DNA from: Victivallaceae bacterium
GTDB lineage: Bacteria; Verrucomicrobiota; Lentisphaeria; Victivallales; Victivallaceae
DNA length: 36,051 bases
Assembly (NCBI GenBank): GCA_028718375.1
Contig: JAQULZ010000009.1
Span: 1 to 36,051 of the forward strand
Reading direction: 5' to 3'
In this document: piece by piece, positions 1 through 7,614 of the stretch
How the letters are laid out: each line of letters opens with the position of its first letter
Position numbering within the stretch: the first letter of the stretch is position 1
Notes under the pieces: generated by a model
Databases searched by the model: none
Told to the model about the DNA's origin: nothing
Seen by the model: the letters and a program-made list of their open reading frames with translations, nothing else
Translations under genes and position numbers: made by a program

Positions 1-931
1 TCTGACAGCGGTCACCGAACCATTCGCAGTTTTCATCCGCGTGGCAGCCGTAAAAACACGGTTCAAACGCCCAGTGATAATCCGAATGTCCCAGGATCAT
101 TCCCTTGTTCCACATCAGCACCTGTTTGGATTTGAGCCCGGCTTCAATAATGGCGGTTTCAAACTGGATGTGGTTCCTCGACGCATACCAGATATAAAAA
201 GCCCGTTTGCTTTTGAGGCGAGATTTGATATTCCTGAACGCCGCCAGCAGGAATTCGGATAAGGCGTCGCCGCGCAGATCGTCGTTTTCGATAATTTCCC
301 ACTCGCGTCCGTCCGGATTATTCACGCCCCGGTAACTCACTCCATAAGGCGGATCGGTAAAGACCATATCCGCCTGTTCACCGCACATCAACGCCTCGAC
401 GTCAACACTCACGGTCGAATCTCCACACATCAGGCGGTGATTGCCGAGCTGATAAATTTCACCGCGTTTGCTGACCGGTTCATCGGGAACTTCGGGAACC
501 TCGTCCGGGTCGGTCATGCCCTCGGTTACCACCTCGTTGCCGTTGAGAATTTTATCGAGTTCGTCGGCATCGAAACCCAATAATGACAAATCAAAATCCA
601 TATTCTGGAGATCGGCCAGTTCCAGCGGCAGCAAGTCGTAATCCCACTCCGCGATATTCCCGGTCTGGTTGTCCGCGATCCGGTACGCCTTGACTTTTTC
701 CGGCGGCAGATCAGCCGCGATATGTACCGGTACGGTTTCCAGTCCCATTTTTTTCGCGGCCTTCCAGCGGGTATGCCCGACGATGATAACGCCATCGGCG
801 TCCACTACTATCGGCTGGCGGAACCCATATTCCTTAATGCTGGTAACCACCGCGTCCACCGCATTATCATTAATGCGCGGATTGTGTTCATACGGAATAA
901 TTTCATTAATGTTTCTTTGTTCGATCTGCAT
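1..931 (-). CDS. ParB-like domain fused to DNA methyltransferase (N6/N4 type), partial
   Basis: The gene starts at 931 behind a strong ribosome site (GGAGG, 937-941) and runs off the left edge after about 310 residues. Residues 1-90 form a ParB/sulfiredoxin-like domain with its signature GHTRW at 52-56. A linker (about 100-155) leads to a DNA methylase domain with CGDS at 169-172, the likely AdoMet-binding region, and the catalytic TDPPYG at 192-197, which is typical of N6-adenine or N4-cytosine methylases. Proteins with this layout are common in prophages and plasmids, where they methylate DNA, perhaps against host restriction. The C-terminus and target-recognition part lie outside the window, so specificity cannot be guessed. 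The leader upstream holds an array of palindromes. Confidence 0.88.
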   Translation of the reverse strand, partial: MQIEQRNINEIIPYEHNPRINDNAVDAVVTSIKEYGFRQPIVVDADGVIIVGHTRWKAAKKMGLETVPVHIAADLPPEKVKAYRIADNQTGNIAEWDYDLLPLELADLQNMDFDLSLLGFDADELDKILNGNEVVTEGMTDPDEVPEVPDEPVSKRGEIYQLGNHRLMCGDSTVSVDVEALMCGEQADMVFTDPPYGVSYRGVNNPDGREWEIIENDDLRGDALSEFLLAAFRNIKSRLKSKRAFYIWYASRNHIQFETAIIEAGLKSKQVLMWNKGMILGHSDYHWAFEPCFYGCHADENCEWFGDRCQ

Positions 932-1008
932 AGAGACCTCCTGAATTTTGAGCCGGTTTTTGTTAGAAAACGGCATGGGTTAAATGCCCGGAACGGGCGA
1001 AAAGTGGC

Positions 1009-1205
1009 AAAAGTACCGTTTGGCACTTTTGGCAAAACAAACCGAAGGGTTGGCAATTGCACCATATGGTGCAGTTGGCAAAATCGAGTAATTATCTCCT
1101 GAAGCGCCGTTTGGCGCTTCGGACGGTTAAGCTTAAATTACCGAAGCACCATATGGTACTTCGGAGAGATAATACTGGATTAATTAGCGCCATCTGGCGC
1201 TAATT
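1009..1205. repeat. array of five spaced palindromes
   Basis: Five short inverted repeats share the pattern GYRCC-RTNT-GGYRC. Their centres lie near 1019, 1065, 1110, 1152 and 1193, so spacing is 41-46 bases. Cores are GTACC/GGCAC, GCACC/GGTGC, GCGCC/GGCGC, GCACC/GGTAC and GCGCC/GGCGC. The arms extend outward with different but mutually complementary bases: AAAA/TTTT, T/A, GAA/TTC, CCGAA/TTCGG and AATTA/TAATT. Two have a single mismatch. A simple GCCCG-GAA-CGGGC hairpin lies beside them at 986-998. The array fills the gap between the regulator stop and the methylase start, so it is either the methylase leader RNA or a set of protein-binding sites. Confidence 0.85.
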
Positions 1206-1207
1206 TT

Positions 1208-2368
1208 TTAATACGGGAAACGGCCATACGGGTTCTCGTATTCGCGCCTTCTGCCGTAGGGATCGATAGCGCGGTAAACTTTCCTGGCGGAACGGTCGCC
1301 GGTAGCGCGGCCAAATTCCAGCCCGACCTGGGCTTCCACGGTTTTGGCGAAATTCCGCTGTTCGAACGGTACGGACAACTGGGCCAGAAAAGTATCCGCG
1401 ATCCGTTTGCCGAGTTGTTCCGGATAACGCCGGATGGCGCTCGGCGAAGGTATCGTTAGGCGGTAAAACAACGTATCGTCGAAAGTAATGAACCCGATGT
1501 CACTTCCGATCTGAATCCGTTTGGACTGCAAATAAAAAAACGCCGGCTGCGCCTGTTCTACCCGGTGAAAGAACACCGAATCGAGCCGGATATTCTCATC
1601 TTCCAGCCACGATTTTAATAATTTCAGCGCCTCTTTTTCATCTTTCGCATAGCCCGCCGCCATGGGTTCGCCGTTGAATTCCCGTAGCGCCTCCCGGCAG
1701 CCCCGGAGGAATTCCTGTCCGTTGTATACCGGGCAGCCGATCAGGCCGATGCGTTTGAAGCGGCATTCGATTAAATGTTTTGTGCCGTGATAGCCGCCGG
1801 CAAAATCGCCGTCATCAACCCGCCAGCAGTCGGCTCCGTCCGGGCCGCGTCCGATGAAGGTTACCGGGAACCCGTCCCGAACCAGAGCAGCCAAAGGCAT
1901 ATAGCCGTTGATCATTTCCGGCGTCGCCGAGATCATCGCCCCGGAATAATGCCCGGCTACCAGTTTACGGATCATTTTTCGGAACGCCCAGGCGTTGCCA
2001 TGATGTTGCTGGATATCCAGTTTCCAGCCTGCGCACTGGAGCCAGACGCCGATCTCTTTCGATACCCGCCGCCAGTGTTCCGAATCGGTATCGGGCAAAA
2101 GCAGCGCCGCGCTTTTCAGACTTTCCGGCAGTTCCGAACGCACCACGGTCCCGCCGCCGAAACGGCTGGATACCAGTTTCTCTTTCCGCAGCAGTTTTAT
2201 GCCCGCGGAAACGGTATTCCGATGCAGGCTGAGTTCTCCGGCCAGCGTGTTCACGGCAGGCAACGCTTCTCCCGGCCGGTATTCACCCAGCCGGATTTTC
2301 CTGCGGACATAATCGGCAACAAACCGATGGCCACGGGCCGGATTGGATTCGAGATTTTCGTGTGTCAT
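1208..2368 (-). CDS. GntR/LacI-type hybrid transcriptional regulator
   Basis: This 386-residue regulator starts at 2368 behind a GGAGG ribosome site. Residues about 12-78 are a GntR-type winged helix (ADYVRRKIRLGEYRPGEALP, then a recognition helix near SLHRNTVSAGIKLL and the wing GGGTVV). Residues about 85-340 resemble the LacI/periplasmic-binding sensor fold, with IGLIGCPVYNGQEFLRGCREA and GSDIGFITFDD as recognisable stretches. Such fusions usually repress sugar genes until a ligand binds. Here it stands alone in accessory DNA, between a ParB-methylase and a toxin-antitoxin pair, so its target is unknown; the adjacent palindrome array is a candidate. The C-terminal 30 residues (rich in R, Y and G) extend past the usual end of the fold. 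Confidence 0.85.
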   Translation of the reverse strand: MTHENLESNPARGHRFVADYVRRKIRLGEYRPGEALPAVNTLAGELSLHRNTVSAGIKLLRKEKLVSSRFGGGTVVRSELPESLKSAALLLPDTDSEHWRRVSKEIGVWLQCAGWKLDIQQHHGNAWAFRKMIRKLVAGHYSGAMISATPEMINGYMPLAALVRDGFPVTFIGRGPDGADCWRVDDGDFAGGYHGTKHLIECRFKRIGLIGCPVYNGQEFLRGCREALREFNGEPMAAGYAKDEKEALKLLKSWLEDENIRLDSVFFHRVEQAQPAFFYLQSKRIQIGSDIGFITFDDTLFYRLTIPSPSAIRRYPEQLGKRIADTFLAQLSVPFEQRNFAKTVEAQVGLEFGRATGDRSARKVYRAIDPYGRRREYENPYGRFPY

Positions 2369-2700
2369 AGCATCCTCCTTTGGTTGGATTTGAAAAATTA
2401 TGAAATATGCCGTTTTCAGGACTTTGCACTTCTCCGAAAACGGCGATTAGCAGTTTAGTGGCTGAAAAAATAAGTATTTGAAAATGAAATGGTTATAGCA
2501 AAAACCTTGCACCCCATGGCCTGATTTTGCCCCCTTTTTTTGGGCCTTCAAAGGCAAAGTTGCAAAACGCCGATTTCCGGCGTGTGCAAAGTTTTTCGCC
2601 GGGCTCTGAAAATCGCCGGATTTAGCCTCAAAATTCTAGTGCCGGCACTACTCCCCGGAAATCCGACCAGAAACGCCGTATCGGCAAAAATCCGAAAAAG

Positions 2701-2720
2701 CGGACAGGGGGGCCTGTCCG
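2701..2720 (-). terminator. hairpin with minus-strand T-run
   Basis: CGGACAGG and CCTGTCCG form a perfect 8-base-pair stem around a GGGG loop. Read on the minus strand, the stem is followed by CTTTTTCGG, which gives a terminator-like shape. No minus-strand gene lies immediately to its right, so the role is uncertain. Confidence 0.4.
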
Positions 2721-2845
2721 GTTTGACTTCGCAAGTGCCTGCAAATCAGCGCAGTTATAAAAAGCGGACAGCAAAACAAACTGTGTATTAACGCGTTACC
2801 CCTTCCGCTGCCCTATAACCCGTTGAGCCGCAAGAGGAACCAACT

Positions 2846-2870
2846 TTATCGTTTCCATAATAAACGATAA
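2846..2870. repeat. perfect 9-bp inverted repeat
   Basis: TTATCGTTT and AAACGATAA are separated by 7 bases (CCATAAT). Arm length and spacer equal those of the operator-like repeat before vapB, but the sequence differs. It could be a binding site or a recombination site; nothing else fixes its role. Confidence 0.5.
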
Positions 2871-3032
2871 TTTGAGGCGCTGTTTGAGGTGGAGCCTGTC
2901 AACTTAGCGCAAGGTTGCGCCAGGTTCTCAAGAGCACAAAACGCGGTGAACACGCCTTCTGTGCCCGGCCGGGGTAAAACCTGATCGCAAATACGAATTA
3001 TCTCGAAACCACACTTGCAATTTTCCTCGCAA

Positions 3033-3057
3033 TGATATATATTATTGGTATATATCA
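3033..3057 (+). promoter_or_regulatory. candidate VapB autoregulatory operator
   Basis: TGATATATA and TATATATCA form a perfect 9-base inverted repeat around a 7-base spacer. It ends 2 bases before the AAGGAG ribosome site (3060-3065) of the vapBC operon. AbrB-fold antitoxins usually bind such promoter-overlapping palindromes together with their toxin, so this is the likely operator. Confidence 0.65.
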
Positions 3058-3075
3058 AATAAGGAGACCATCATC

Positions 3076-3306
3076 ATGGACACAGCTAAAGTATTCACCA
3101 CCGGTCGTTCGCAGGCGGTACGCATCCCCAAGCGATTCCGCTTCAAGACTGACGTGCTTCTCATACGGAAACAGGACAACAGTGTTATCCTTACTCCACC
3201 GCCGAAGATTACCTGGAATGAGTTTTTTGCCAAACATACTTGCCCTGATTTCGAGCTTGACCGCGACGACATCCAGGATGTCCAGGAACGGGAGACGCTT
3301 AAATGA
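3076..3306 (+). CDS. vapB: VapB/VagC-type antitoxin (AbrB fold)
   Basis: This 76-residue protein begins at 3076 behind AAGGAG. The N-terminus (AKVFTTGRSQAVRIPKRFRF) is the VagC/VapB form of the SpoVT-AbrB swapped-hairpin DNA-binding domain. The C-terminal half, with WNEFFAKH and an acidic stretch (DRDDIQDVQE), is the part that normally wraps the toxin. Its stop overlaps the toxin start by four bases (ATGA), the usual translational coupling. It should neutralise the downstream PIN ribonuclease and repress the operon through the palindrome just upstream. Confidence 0.93.
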   Translation: MDTAKVFTTGRSQAVRIPKRFRFKTDVLLIRKQDNSVILTPPPKITWNEFFAKHTCPDFELDRDDIQDVQERETLK

Positions 3307-3704
3307 AAAAGCTCTATATGCTCGATACCGATATTGCAAGCTACGTCATCCGGGGAACGTACCCCGCATTGAATACCCGCATCAGCGCTCATAAAAACCA
3401 CCTTTGCATTTCCTCGATCACCTTAGCCGAACTGCTTTTTGGGGTGACGAAACGCAAATCGGCAAGGCTGTCCGATGCGGTAATGATGTTTCAGCAATTA
3501 GTCGAGGTTAAGAACTGGACTGTGGAATGCGCCGAACACTATGGACTCATCCGCTCAACGTTGGAAACGTCAGGCGGTTTAATCGGGAACATGGATATGC
3601 TGATTGCCGCTTCAGCCATAGCGGAAAAAGCTACTTTGATCACAAATAACACAGCACATTTTTCCCGCGTTTCTGACCTGGAAATCGAAAACTGGACAGC
3701 TTAG
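3303..3704 (+). CDS. vapC: VapC toxin, PIN-domain ribonuclease
   Basis: At 133 residues this is the normal length for VapC. PIN-domain acidic residues are visible: D8 in LDTD, E43 in LAELLFG and D98 in NMDMLIAA, with the usual TNN...HFSRV stretch at 114-123 and the terminal ENW. VapC enzymes cleave RNA, often initiator tRNA or the rRNA sarcin-ricin loop, with divalent metals; which target applies here cannot be read from the sequence. It is coupled to the antitoxin by an ATGA overlap. The active site looks complete, so the toxin is probably functional, and the pair may stabilise this mobile region. Confidence 0.93.
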   Translation: MKKLYMLDTDIASYVIRGTYPALNTRISAHKNHLCISSITLAELLFGVTKRKSARLSDAVMMFQQLVEVKNWTVECAEHYGLIRSTLETSGGLIGNMDMLIAASAIAEKATLITNNTAHFSRVSDLEIENWTA

Positions 3705-3766
3705 TGAGCAAATTGGCAGTTTTCCCGCAGACTTTCCCAAACTTTACTGAATATTTTTTTGCGGAT

Positions 3767-3795
3767 TTGAAATTACATTGTAAATACAGTATAAT
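3767..3795 (+). promoter_or_regulatory. strong promoter for the CopG-type antitoxin gene
   Basis: TTGAAA (3767-3772) and TATAAT (3790-3795) are separated by exactly 17 bases, close to the sigma-70 consensus. The spacer contains a small palindrome, TTACA-T-TGTAA (3773-3783), placed where a self-repressing antitoxin could bind. The gene starts 30 bases after the -10 box. Confidence 0.7.
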
Positions 3796-3824
3796 TATAA
3801 AAGCAATATAAACAGGAACTACTT

Positions 3825-4034
3825 ATGAGAAAAGAATACGACTTCAGCAAATCGGTAAAGAATCCTTATGCGAAGCAGCTTAAAAAACAGATAACGATTC
3901 GCATAGACGAAAAGACAATCGAGTACTTCCGCGAGTTGGCGGAGAAGACCGGTATGCCTTATCAAAGCCTGATGAATTCCTACCTGACGGACTGCGCCCG
4001 GCGGCATGTCGAACCCCAACTGCAATGGAGCTGA
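3825..4034 (+). CDS. orphan CopG/BrnA-type antitoxin
   Basis: This 69-residue protein is a ribbon-helix-helix antitoxin of the CopG/BrnA kind. KNPYAKQLKKQITIRI leads into the DNA-contacting strand, DEKTIEYFRELAEKTGMP forms the first helix, and YQSLMNSYLTDCARR the second. The tail (EPQLQWS) resembles the family's usual end. Such proteins usually sit next to a BrnT-like toxin, but no toxin frame is visible between 3705 and 3825 or in the 330 bases after it. It may be a relic, a solitary regulator, or an anti-toxin acting in trans. A near-consensus promoter lies just upstream. Confidence 0.85.
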   Translation: MRKEYDFSKSVKNPYAKQLKKQITIRIDEKTIEYFRELAEKTGMPYQSLMNSYLTDCARRHVEPQLQWS

Positions 4035-4282
4035 CAACCGTTGCATGGTGATTGCCATCCGGTTCAACTCCCGCATGGTGTCCATTTGCCGTTAAAACGA
4101 AACGTTCGTCCCGTAACCAGCGCCAAGCAAAGCACTTGCAGCGCCAACTCCGGAGCGCCGCGATAGCCGCAGATCGCGCAGAAACAGCCCTCTGACGCAG
4201 ATTGCCGCCATTTTCGCATGATGACCGCGGCCTGCCGCTTTTGAGCGTGAGCGGGGCATTTCTCCGCGTTTTAGTCGGAACG
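4035..4282. other. GC-rich stretch with no supported gene
   Basis: No frame here has both a ribosome site and a plausible protein. The long minus-strand frame covering it gives a low-complexity, Arg/Ser-rich translation that looks spurious. It separates the plus-strand antitoxin gene from the terminator of the minus-strand phage operon. Confidence 0.5.
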
Positions 4283-4345
4283 CAAAAATATCTGTAACCT
4301 GAACATTGTGCCTGTGAACTCAAATCGAAGCGAGTGAGGTTACAG
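4283..4345 (-). terminator. terminator-like hairpin at the end of the phage operon
   Basis: AGGTTACAG (4337-4345) pairs perfectly with CTGTAACCT (4292-4300). On the minus strand the second arm is followed by ATATTTTTG. It lies 19 bases beyond the stop of the 85-residue regulator, the last gene of the long minus-strand operon. The 36-base loop is longer than usual. Confidence 0.55.
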
Positions 4346-4363
4346 AAAAATAAGCTTGACCGC

Positions 4364-4621
4364 TTATTCATCCCAGACATATTCCACCTTGCGCTTGCGC
4401 CTACCGGCAATAATCTGATTGACCCGGCGCGGAGTTACGTCCATGATATTGGCGATCTCCTGAACGCCCGCTCCCTGCCTGGCCAAGCTGATGACGATTT
4501 CCTTTTTGCCGGGATCGCGGGTCGGTTCGCCGGGAATGTAGAGCAGCCCGGTGAAATGCGATTTTACCTGCTCGTAAAGATTTTCCGGCAGGACGTCTCT
4601 GGCGTTGGCGTACTTTTTCAT
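4364..4621 (-). CDS. small HTH regulator, Mor/CD3324-like
   Basis: The best start is 4621 (85 residues), directly behind a GGAGG site at 4626-4630; a longer frame starting at 4666 has no such site. KKYANARDVLPENLYEQV at the N-terminus and the following LLYIPGEP match the layout of the Mor/CD3324-like family of small DNA-binding proteins. Residues about 50-80 form a helix-turn-helix (ISLARQGAGVQEIANIMDV, TPRRVNQIIAGRRKRK). Mor proteins activate middle phage genes, so a late-regulatory role fits this place at the end of the replication operon. It is separated from the primase gene by the nonamer array. Confidence 0.72.
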   Translation of the reverse strand: MKKYANARDVLPENLYEQVKSHFTGLLYIPGEPTRDPGKKEIVISLARQGAGVQEIANIMDVTPRRVNQIIAGRRKRKVEYVWDE

Positions 4622-4729
4622 ATGGCCTCCTTGGGTTAAAGTTGATATTGTATGTAAAGCTCTCATTTGCGGACATAGCCAGTCGAATCGGGAAGCGTTT
4701 TGTTAAAAAAATATTTCCCGTCCGGCGAG

Positions 4730-4880
4730 TTAAGAAAATTAAGAAAAGAAATCAATACATTTCAATCTTCATATATATTTTCTTAATTTTCTTAATTTTC
4801 TTAATTGTTATTTAAGGTATTGATTATCAGGGATTAGATGTTAAGAAAAAGCAGTTCTTAAGTTTTCTTAAATTTCTTAA
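4730..4880. repeat. iteron-like nonamer array, candidate replication origin
   Basis: The nonamer TTAAGAAAA occurs twice in tandem (4730, 4739) and once at 4841. Its complement TTTTCTTAA occurs three times in tandem (4778, 4787, 4796) and again at 4863. Near-copies lie at 4855 and 4872. The DNA between is strongly AT-rich. Tandem iterons beside an AT-rich segment, directly downstream of a primase/helicase gene, are the usual look of a phage or plasmid origin. No initiator has been matched to these repeats, so the role is inferred. Confidence 0.75.
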
Positions 4881-4906
4881 TTAACCCTGCTTCCAGCCGG
4901 GGAAAA

Positions 4907-4970
4907 CCGGTAAAAAGTCCTTTCCCGGACAGGTTTTGGGTCGGGAAGCGCCGGTAAAAAGTCCTTTCCC
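4907..4970. repeat. 20-bp exact direct repeat
   Basis: CCGGTAAAAAGTCCTTTCCC occurs at 4907-4926 and again at 4951-4970. The second copy ends exactly at the stop codon of the primase gene. The copies are 44 bases apart, start to start. They may be a duplication of the gene end or part of the neighbouring origin-like region. Confidence 0.85.
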
Positions 4971-7181
4971 TTAGCCCCAGCCCGGCGGGGTTTTGTCGGC
5001 AAAATAGCGTCCGTCGGCGTATGACAGAATACCGCGCTCGACCAGTTCCGCCAGCGCCTCATCGCGTTCTTTTCTCGTTGACCCGTATCCGGCATAGTTC
5101 GAAATGTCGCTCCGCAGCGCTCCCTTCGGCGAAAACCTGAGGACGGCTTTGAATATTTTCTTGAACAGGCGCTCCCGCAGTTTGGTGAATTCATTGCCGT
5201 CGTCGACGCCCATCAGCATGCGTTCGGCATGAGCAAAGAACCACTGCAGCAGAACGGCGGTCTTGCGCCAGACTTCATCCGTAATCACCACTTCCTGACT
5301 GAAATCGAGATCGGCCACCGACAACATGACCGCAAGTTTGGGACCGTATTCGTTGATCAGGCGTTTCCAGGACGAATACATTTTCTCATGGCTCAATTCC
5401 CTGAACATCTTGAACAGGCCGCCGAGATAATCCTCGGGAATCGCCACCAGCCCGCGTTTACCGCGAAAAGCGTCGATCCGCAGGCTCAGTTCCCGGACGG
5501 ATTTATCCAGATCTATCCTGGCCGGGCGTCCGTCGAAATCCGGCATTCTGCAGAACAGGAAACGCCCGAGAAACCCGCTGCTGATATCCTGCTTATTGAC
5601 GACGATATCGAATATCTCCGGCTGGATATGCGCGATAATGCTGGGAAAACAAAAGCGCGCCGACCGGGTGCTGACTCCATGTCCCCGAGCCGAAAAAGCA
5701 TGCTCAAAAGAGCCCTTGTTGAACACTTCCGTCAAAAACGTCGTGGCTTTGTGCTGCCAGTGCCTGGGATCGAGCCAGTTCTGCAGTTCCGAAATGGTAA
5801 TGAGCCCGTTATTGGTTTTAACCAGGGCGTCGGCAATGCCCTCGGCGCTGCCCGCGCTGGCGATCTTCCAGCCGTATCTTTTTGCCGTCAGGTCGAGCAG
5901 GTTGCCGATGTCTTTACCGGAAGTCGAAGGCGCGGCCAGCATGATGTAGCAGTTGCTGGCAAGCCCGCCGGCGGTATCTATGCGGAGCCGCGCCAGGGTA
6001 ACGCCTTCTTCCACGATCATGTTCAAATCCGAGGAACGCGCGTTGTCTTTTTCACTCAACGCGCACCCGGCCAAGACGATCGCCTTGGGCAGCGTGGCCG
6101 CCAAGGGCAGCGGCGGTCTGGTTACGGCGCTGAACAATTTTACCGTCGCGCCCAAAGAGGTGCCTTCCAGTAACGCGATGACATCGGCGTCGGTAATTTC
6201 GCGCCACGGCTTTTTCTGTTCCGTTTCTTTGGTACTTGAGGTTAAAATCGCCGAAATATCCACATCGCTATTATCCGGGAGTGGATCGCCATAGCCTTTT
6301 GAGGATAATTCCCCGGCGGCGAGGGAGTATTCTCCGTAACATTCCAACAGGGTATAAACCGCGAACGGGGAATAGCTTTTCCAGGGCTCGAACGGGGCGG
6401 CGTTGGAGCTGAAGACGAAAAACGTCCGGTCTTTCAATGATGCCGAGCAACTGCCATGGTCTTTTCCCGGGCGGCGGTAATAATCGTTGTCGTTTTTGTT
6501 GTAAAGATATTTCCAGCCGTGTTTTTCCAGCAGGGCTTTGACGTCGCCGCGCTGATTGAAATCCTCTCCGGGCAGCAGACCGGAGGATGAGGTTCTTTGC
6601 ACCGGTTCCGGGTCGGCGGATATCCAGTGCTCGTTCAACTGCTTGGCGGATGACAGGAGAATATCGCGCTGGTTTTCGGTGAGCGTCGGGATTGTGGTAA
6701 AATCTCCCTGCAGGAGCTCATATTTCGGCGTCGGAGCGCAGAGAAAGAGCCCGCCGGCGCCCCGGGTTTCGATCAGCGTGGTCAGCTTCCCGTTGCGCTG
6801 TCCCTGGGCAAGTTTCATATTGCCGGAAACCTCGGCGTCGCAGCGGTAAATGACATGCCAGCCGCCGGATGGCGTCTGCTCGATCACCAGGCGGTCAAGC
6901 AGCGGCTTGGCCCGGTCGCCGACCAGGTTTGACCAGGGATCGAAGAGTTCGCCGCCATTGTCGAAGTCGATGATCTCCAGGTTTTCAGAGGCTTTGCCGG
7001 TAACGATGCACAGCGCCTCGTGCGCGTTCGAAAACCAGGCGTTTACTTCCGCCTCGGTCGGCCGCCGTTCCTGATAAGCTTTCCAGCTTTTGAGCGCGGG
7101 GCACTTTTCCTTTCGCTTCGCCGGCAGAACGCTCAAGCCGTAATCACGATAGGTTTTTGCTGTTTCAAGAGGTATTCGCAT
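4971..7181 (-). CDS. phage primase-polymerase / DUF3987 helicase-like protein
   Basis: This 736-residue protein combines a PrimPol domain with a P-loop ATPase part. PrimPol motifs are in order: DFD at 72-74 (metal ligands), TPSGGWH at 103-109 and ETRGAGG at 138-144. A middle segment (about 215-300) with RRPGKDHGSCSAS and GYG is the linker usual in phage primases. AAPSTSGKD at 416-424 is a Walker A, and ITISELQNW near 461-469 the likely Walker B, as in DUF3987 proteins. It would prime and unwind DNA at the phage origin. A nonamer array lies directly downstream. Only a weak ribosome site precedes the start at 7181. Confidence 0.9.
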   Translation of the reverse strand: MRIPLETAKTYRDYGLSVLPAKRKEKCPALKSWKAYQERRPTEAEVNAWFSNAHEALCIVTGKASENLEIIDFDNGGELFDPWSNLVGDRAKPLLDRLVIEQTPSGGWHVIYRCDAEVSGNMKLAQGQRNGKLTTLIETRGAGGLFLCAPTPKYELLQGDFTTIPTLTENQRDILLSSAKQLNEHWISADPEPVQRTSSSGLLPGEDFNQRGDVKALLEKHGWKYLYNKNDNDYYRRPGKDHGSCSASLKDRTFFVFSSNAAPFEPWKSYSPFAVYTLLECYGEYSLAAGELSSKGYGDPLPDNSDVDISAILTSSTKETEQKKPWREITDADVIALLEGTSLGATVKLFSAVTRPPLPLAATLPKAIVLAGCALSEKDNARSSDLNMIVEEGVTLARLRIDTAGGLASNCYIMLAAPSTSGKDIGNLLDLTAKRYGWKIASAGSAEGIADALVKTNNGLITISELQNWLDPRHWQHKATTFLTEVFNKGSFEHAFSARGHGVSTRSARFCFPSIIAHIQPEIFDIVVNKQDISSGFLGRFLFCRMPDFDGRPARIDLDKSVRELSLRIDAFRGKRGLVAIPEDYLGGLFKMFRELSHEKMYSSWKRLINEYGPKLAVMLSVADLDFSQEVVITDEVWRKTAVLLQWFFAHAERMLMGVDDGNEFTKLRERLFKKIFKAVLRFSPKGALRSDISNYAGYGSTRKERDEALAELVERGILSYADGRYFADKTPPGWG

Positions 7182-7209
7182 AGAGTTTTTTCAGTAAGTT
7201 TAATTTTTT

Positions 7210-7614
7210 TCAGATTGCGGGATGTTTCAGCGCCCAGTCGGACCAGCTTTTTATGGTGTCTTTGAGTCCCTGCAAATCCATCTCTATCTGGGGTTCGATT
7301 TTTCCGTCGGCAATGTAATTGACTCCATAGATGGTCATTGACTCAATATCGGCTTCAATAACCAGGACAAAGACCGGCTGTTTCCGCGTCATGCGACTGA
7401 AAAAGATGCGCTGTCCCTTGGAAATAATGTTATGTTCCTTGAACTCAAGGATCAGGAAATTACCTTCAACTTCAACCGCCGCGTCGATATCGCTGAAAGC
7501 TATCCTGCCCGGCAGACAGTCGGCGAACATTTCTATTTTCGGGCGTTTTTTCCTGTTGAAACAACCTTGTTTCTCACAATTCCAATGCATCGGGTTATAT
7601 CCGTTATCGGCCAT
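7210..7614 (-). CDS. small PD-(D/E)XK-like phage protein
   Basis: The 134-residue protein starts behind GGAGTAG and overlaps the end of the ParB-Dam gene by 11 bases. AFSDIDAAVEVEGNFLILEFKEH (39-61) has the spacing of a PD-(D/E)XK nuclease core, with D44, E57 and K59 as candidate catalytic residues and Q68 following in KGQRIFF. Proteins of this shape are common among phage early genes, but their substrate is not established. Two cysteines in NCEKQGCF near the N-terminus may hold a metal. It probably acts on replication or recombination intermediates, given its neighbours. Confidence 0.72.
   Translation of the reverse strand: MADNGYNPMHWNCEKQGCFNRKKRPKIEMFADCLPGRIAFSDIDAAVEVEGNFLILEFKEHNIISKGQRIFFSRMTRKQPVFVLVIEADIESMTIYGVNYIADGKIEPQIEMDLQGLKDTIKSWSDWALKHPAI

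Larger units (their letters stand above)
2369..3032. other. long stretch without a convincing gene
   Basis: Open frames here (for example 2540-2791 plus and 2846-3058 minus) lack ribosome sites and any family resemblance. The stretch does hold several inverted repeats, including a GCGCAA-GG-TTGCGC hairpin at 2907-2920, and a repeated AAAAAGCGGACAG at about 2695 and 2758. It may be a junction between the regulator gene and the toxin-antitoxin module, or a remnant of a lost gene. Confidence 0.5.

Noticed and set aside
2540-2791. 83-residue plus-strand frame
   Set aside because: No ribosome site, no recognisable domain, and hairpin DNA inside it.
3880-4410. 176-residue minus-strand frame
   Set aside because: Low-complexity translation that overlaps the real antitoxin gene and a terminator.
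4877-5194. Minus-strand frame through the 20-base direct repeat
   Set aside because: Its first part lies in another frame of the primase gene and its end is just the repeat; no ribosome site or family match.
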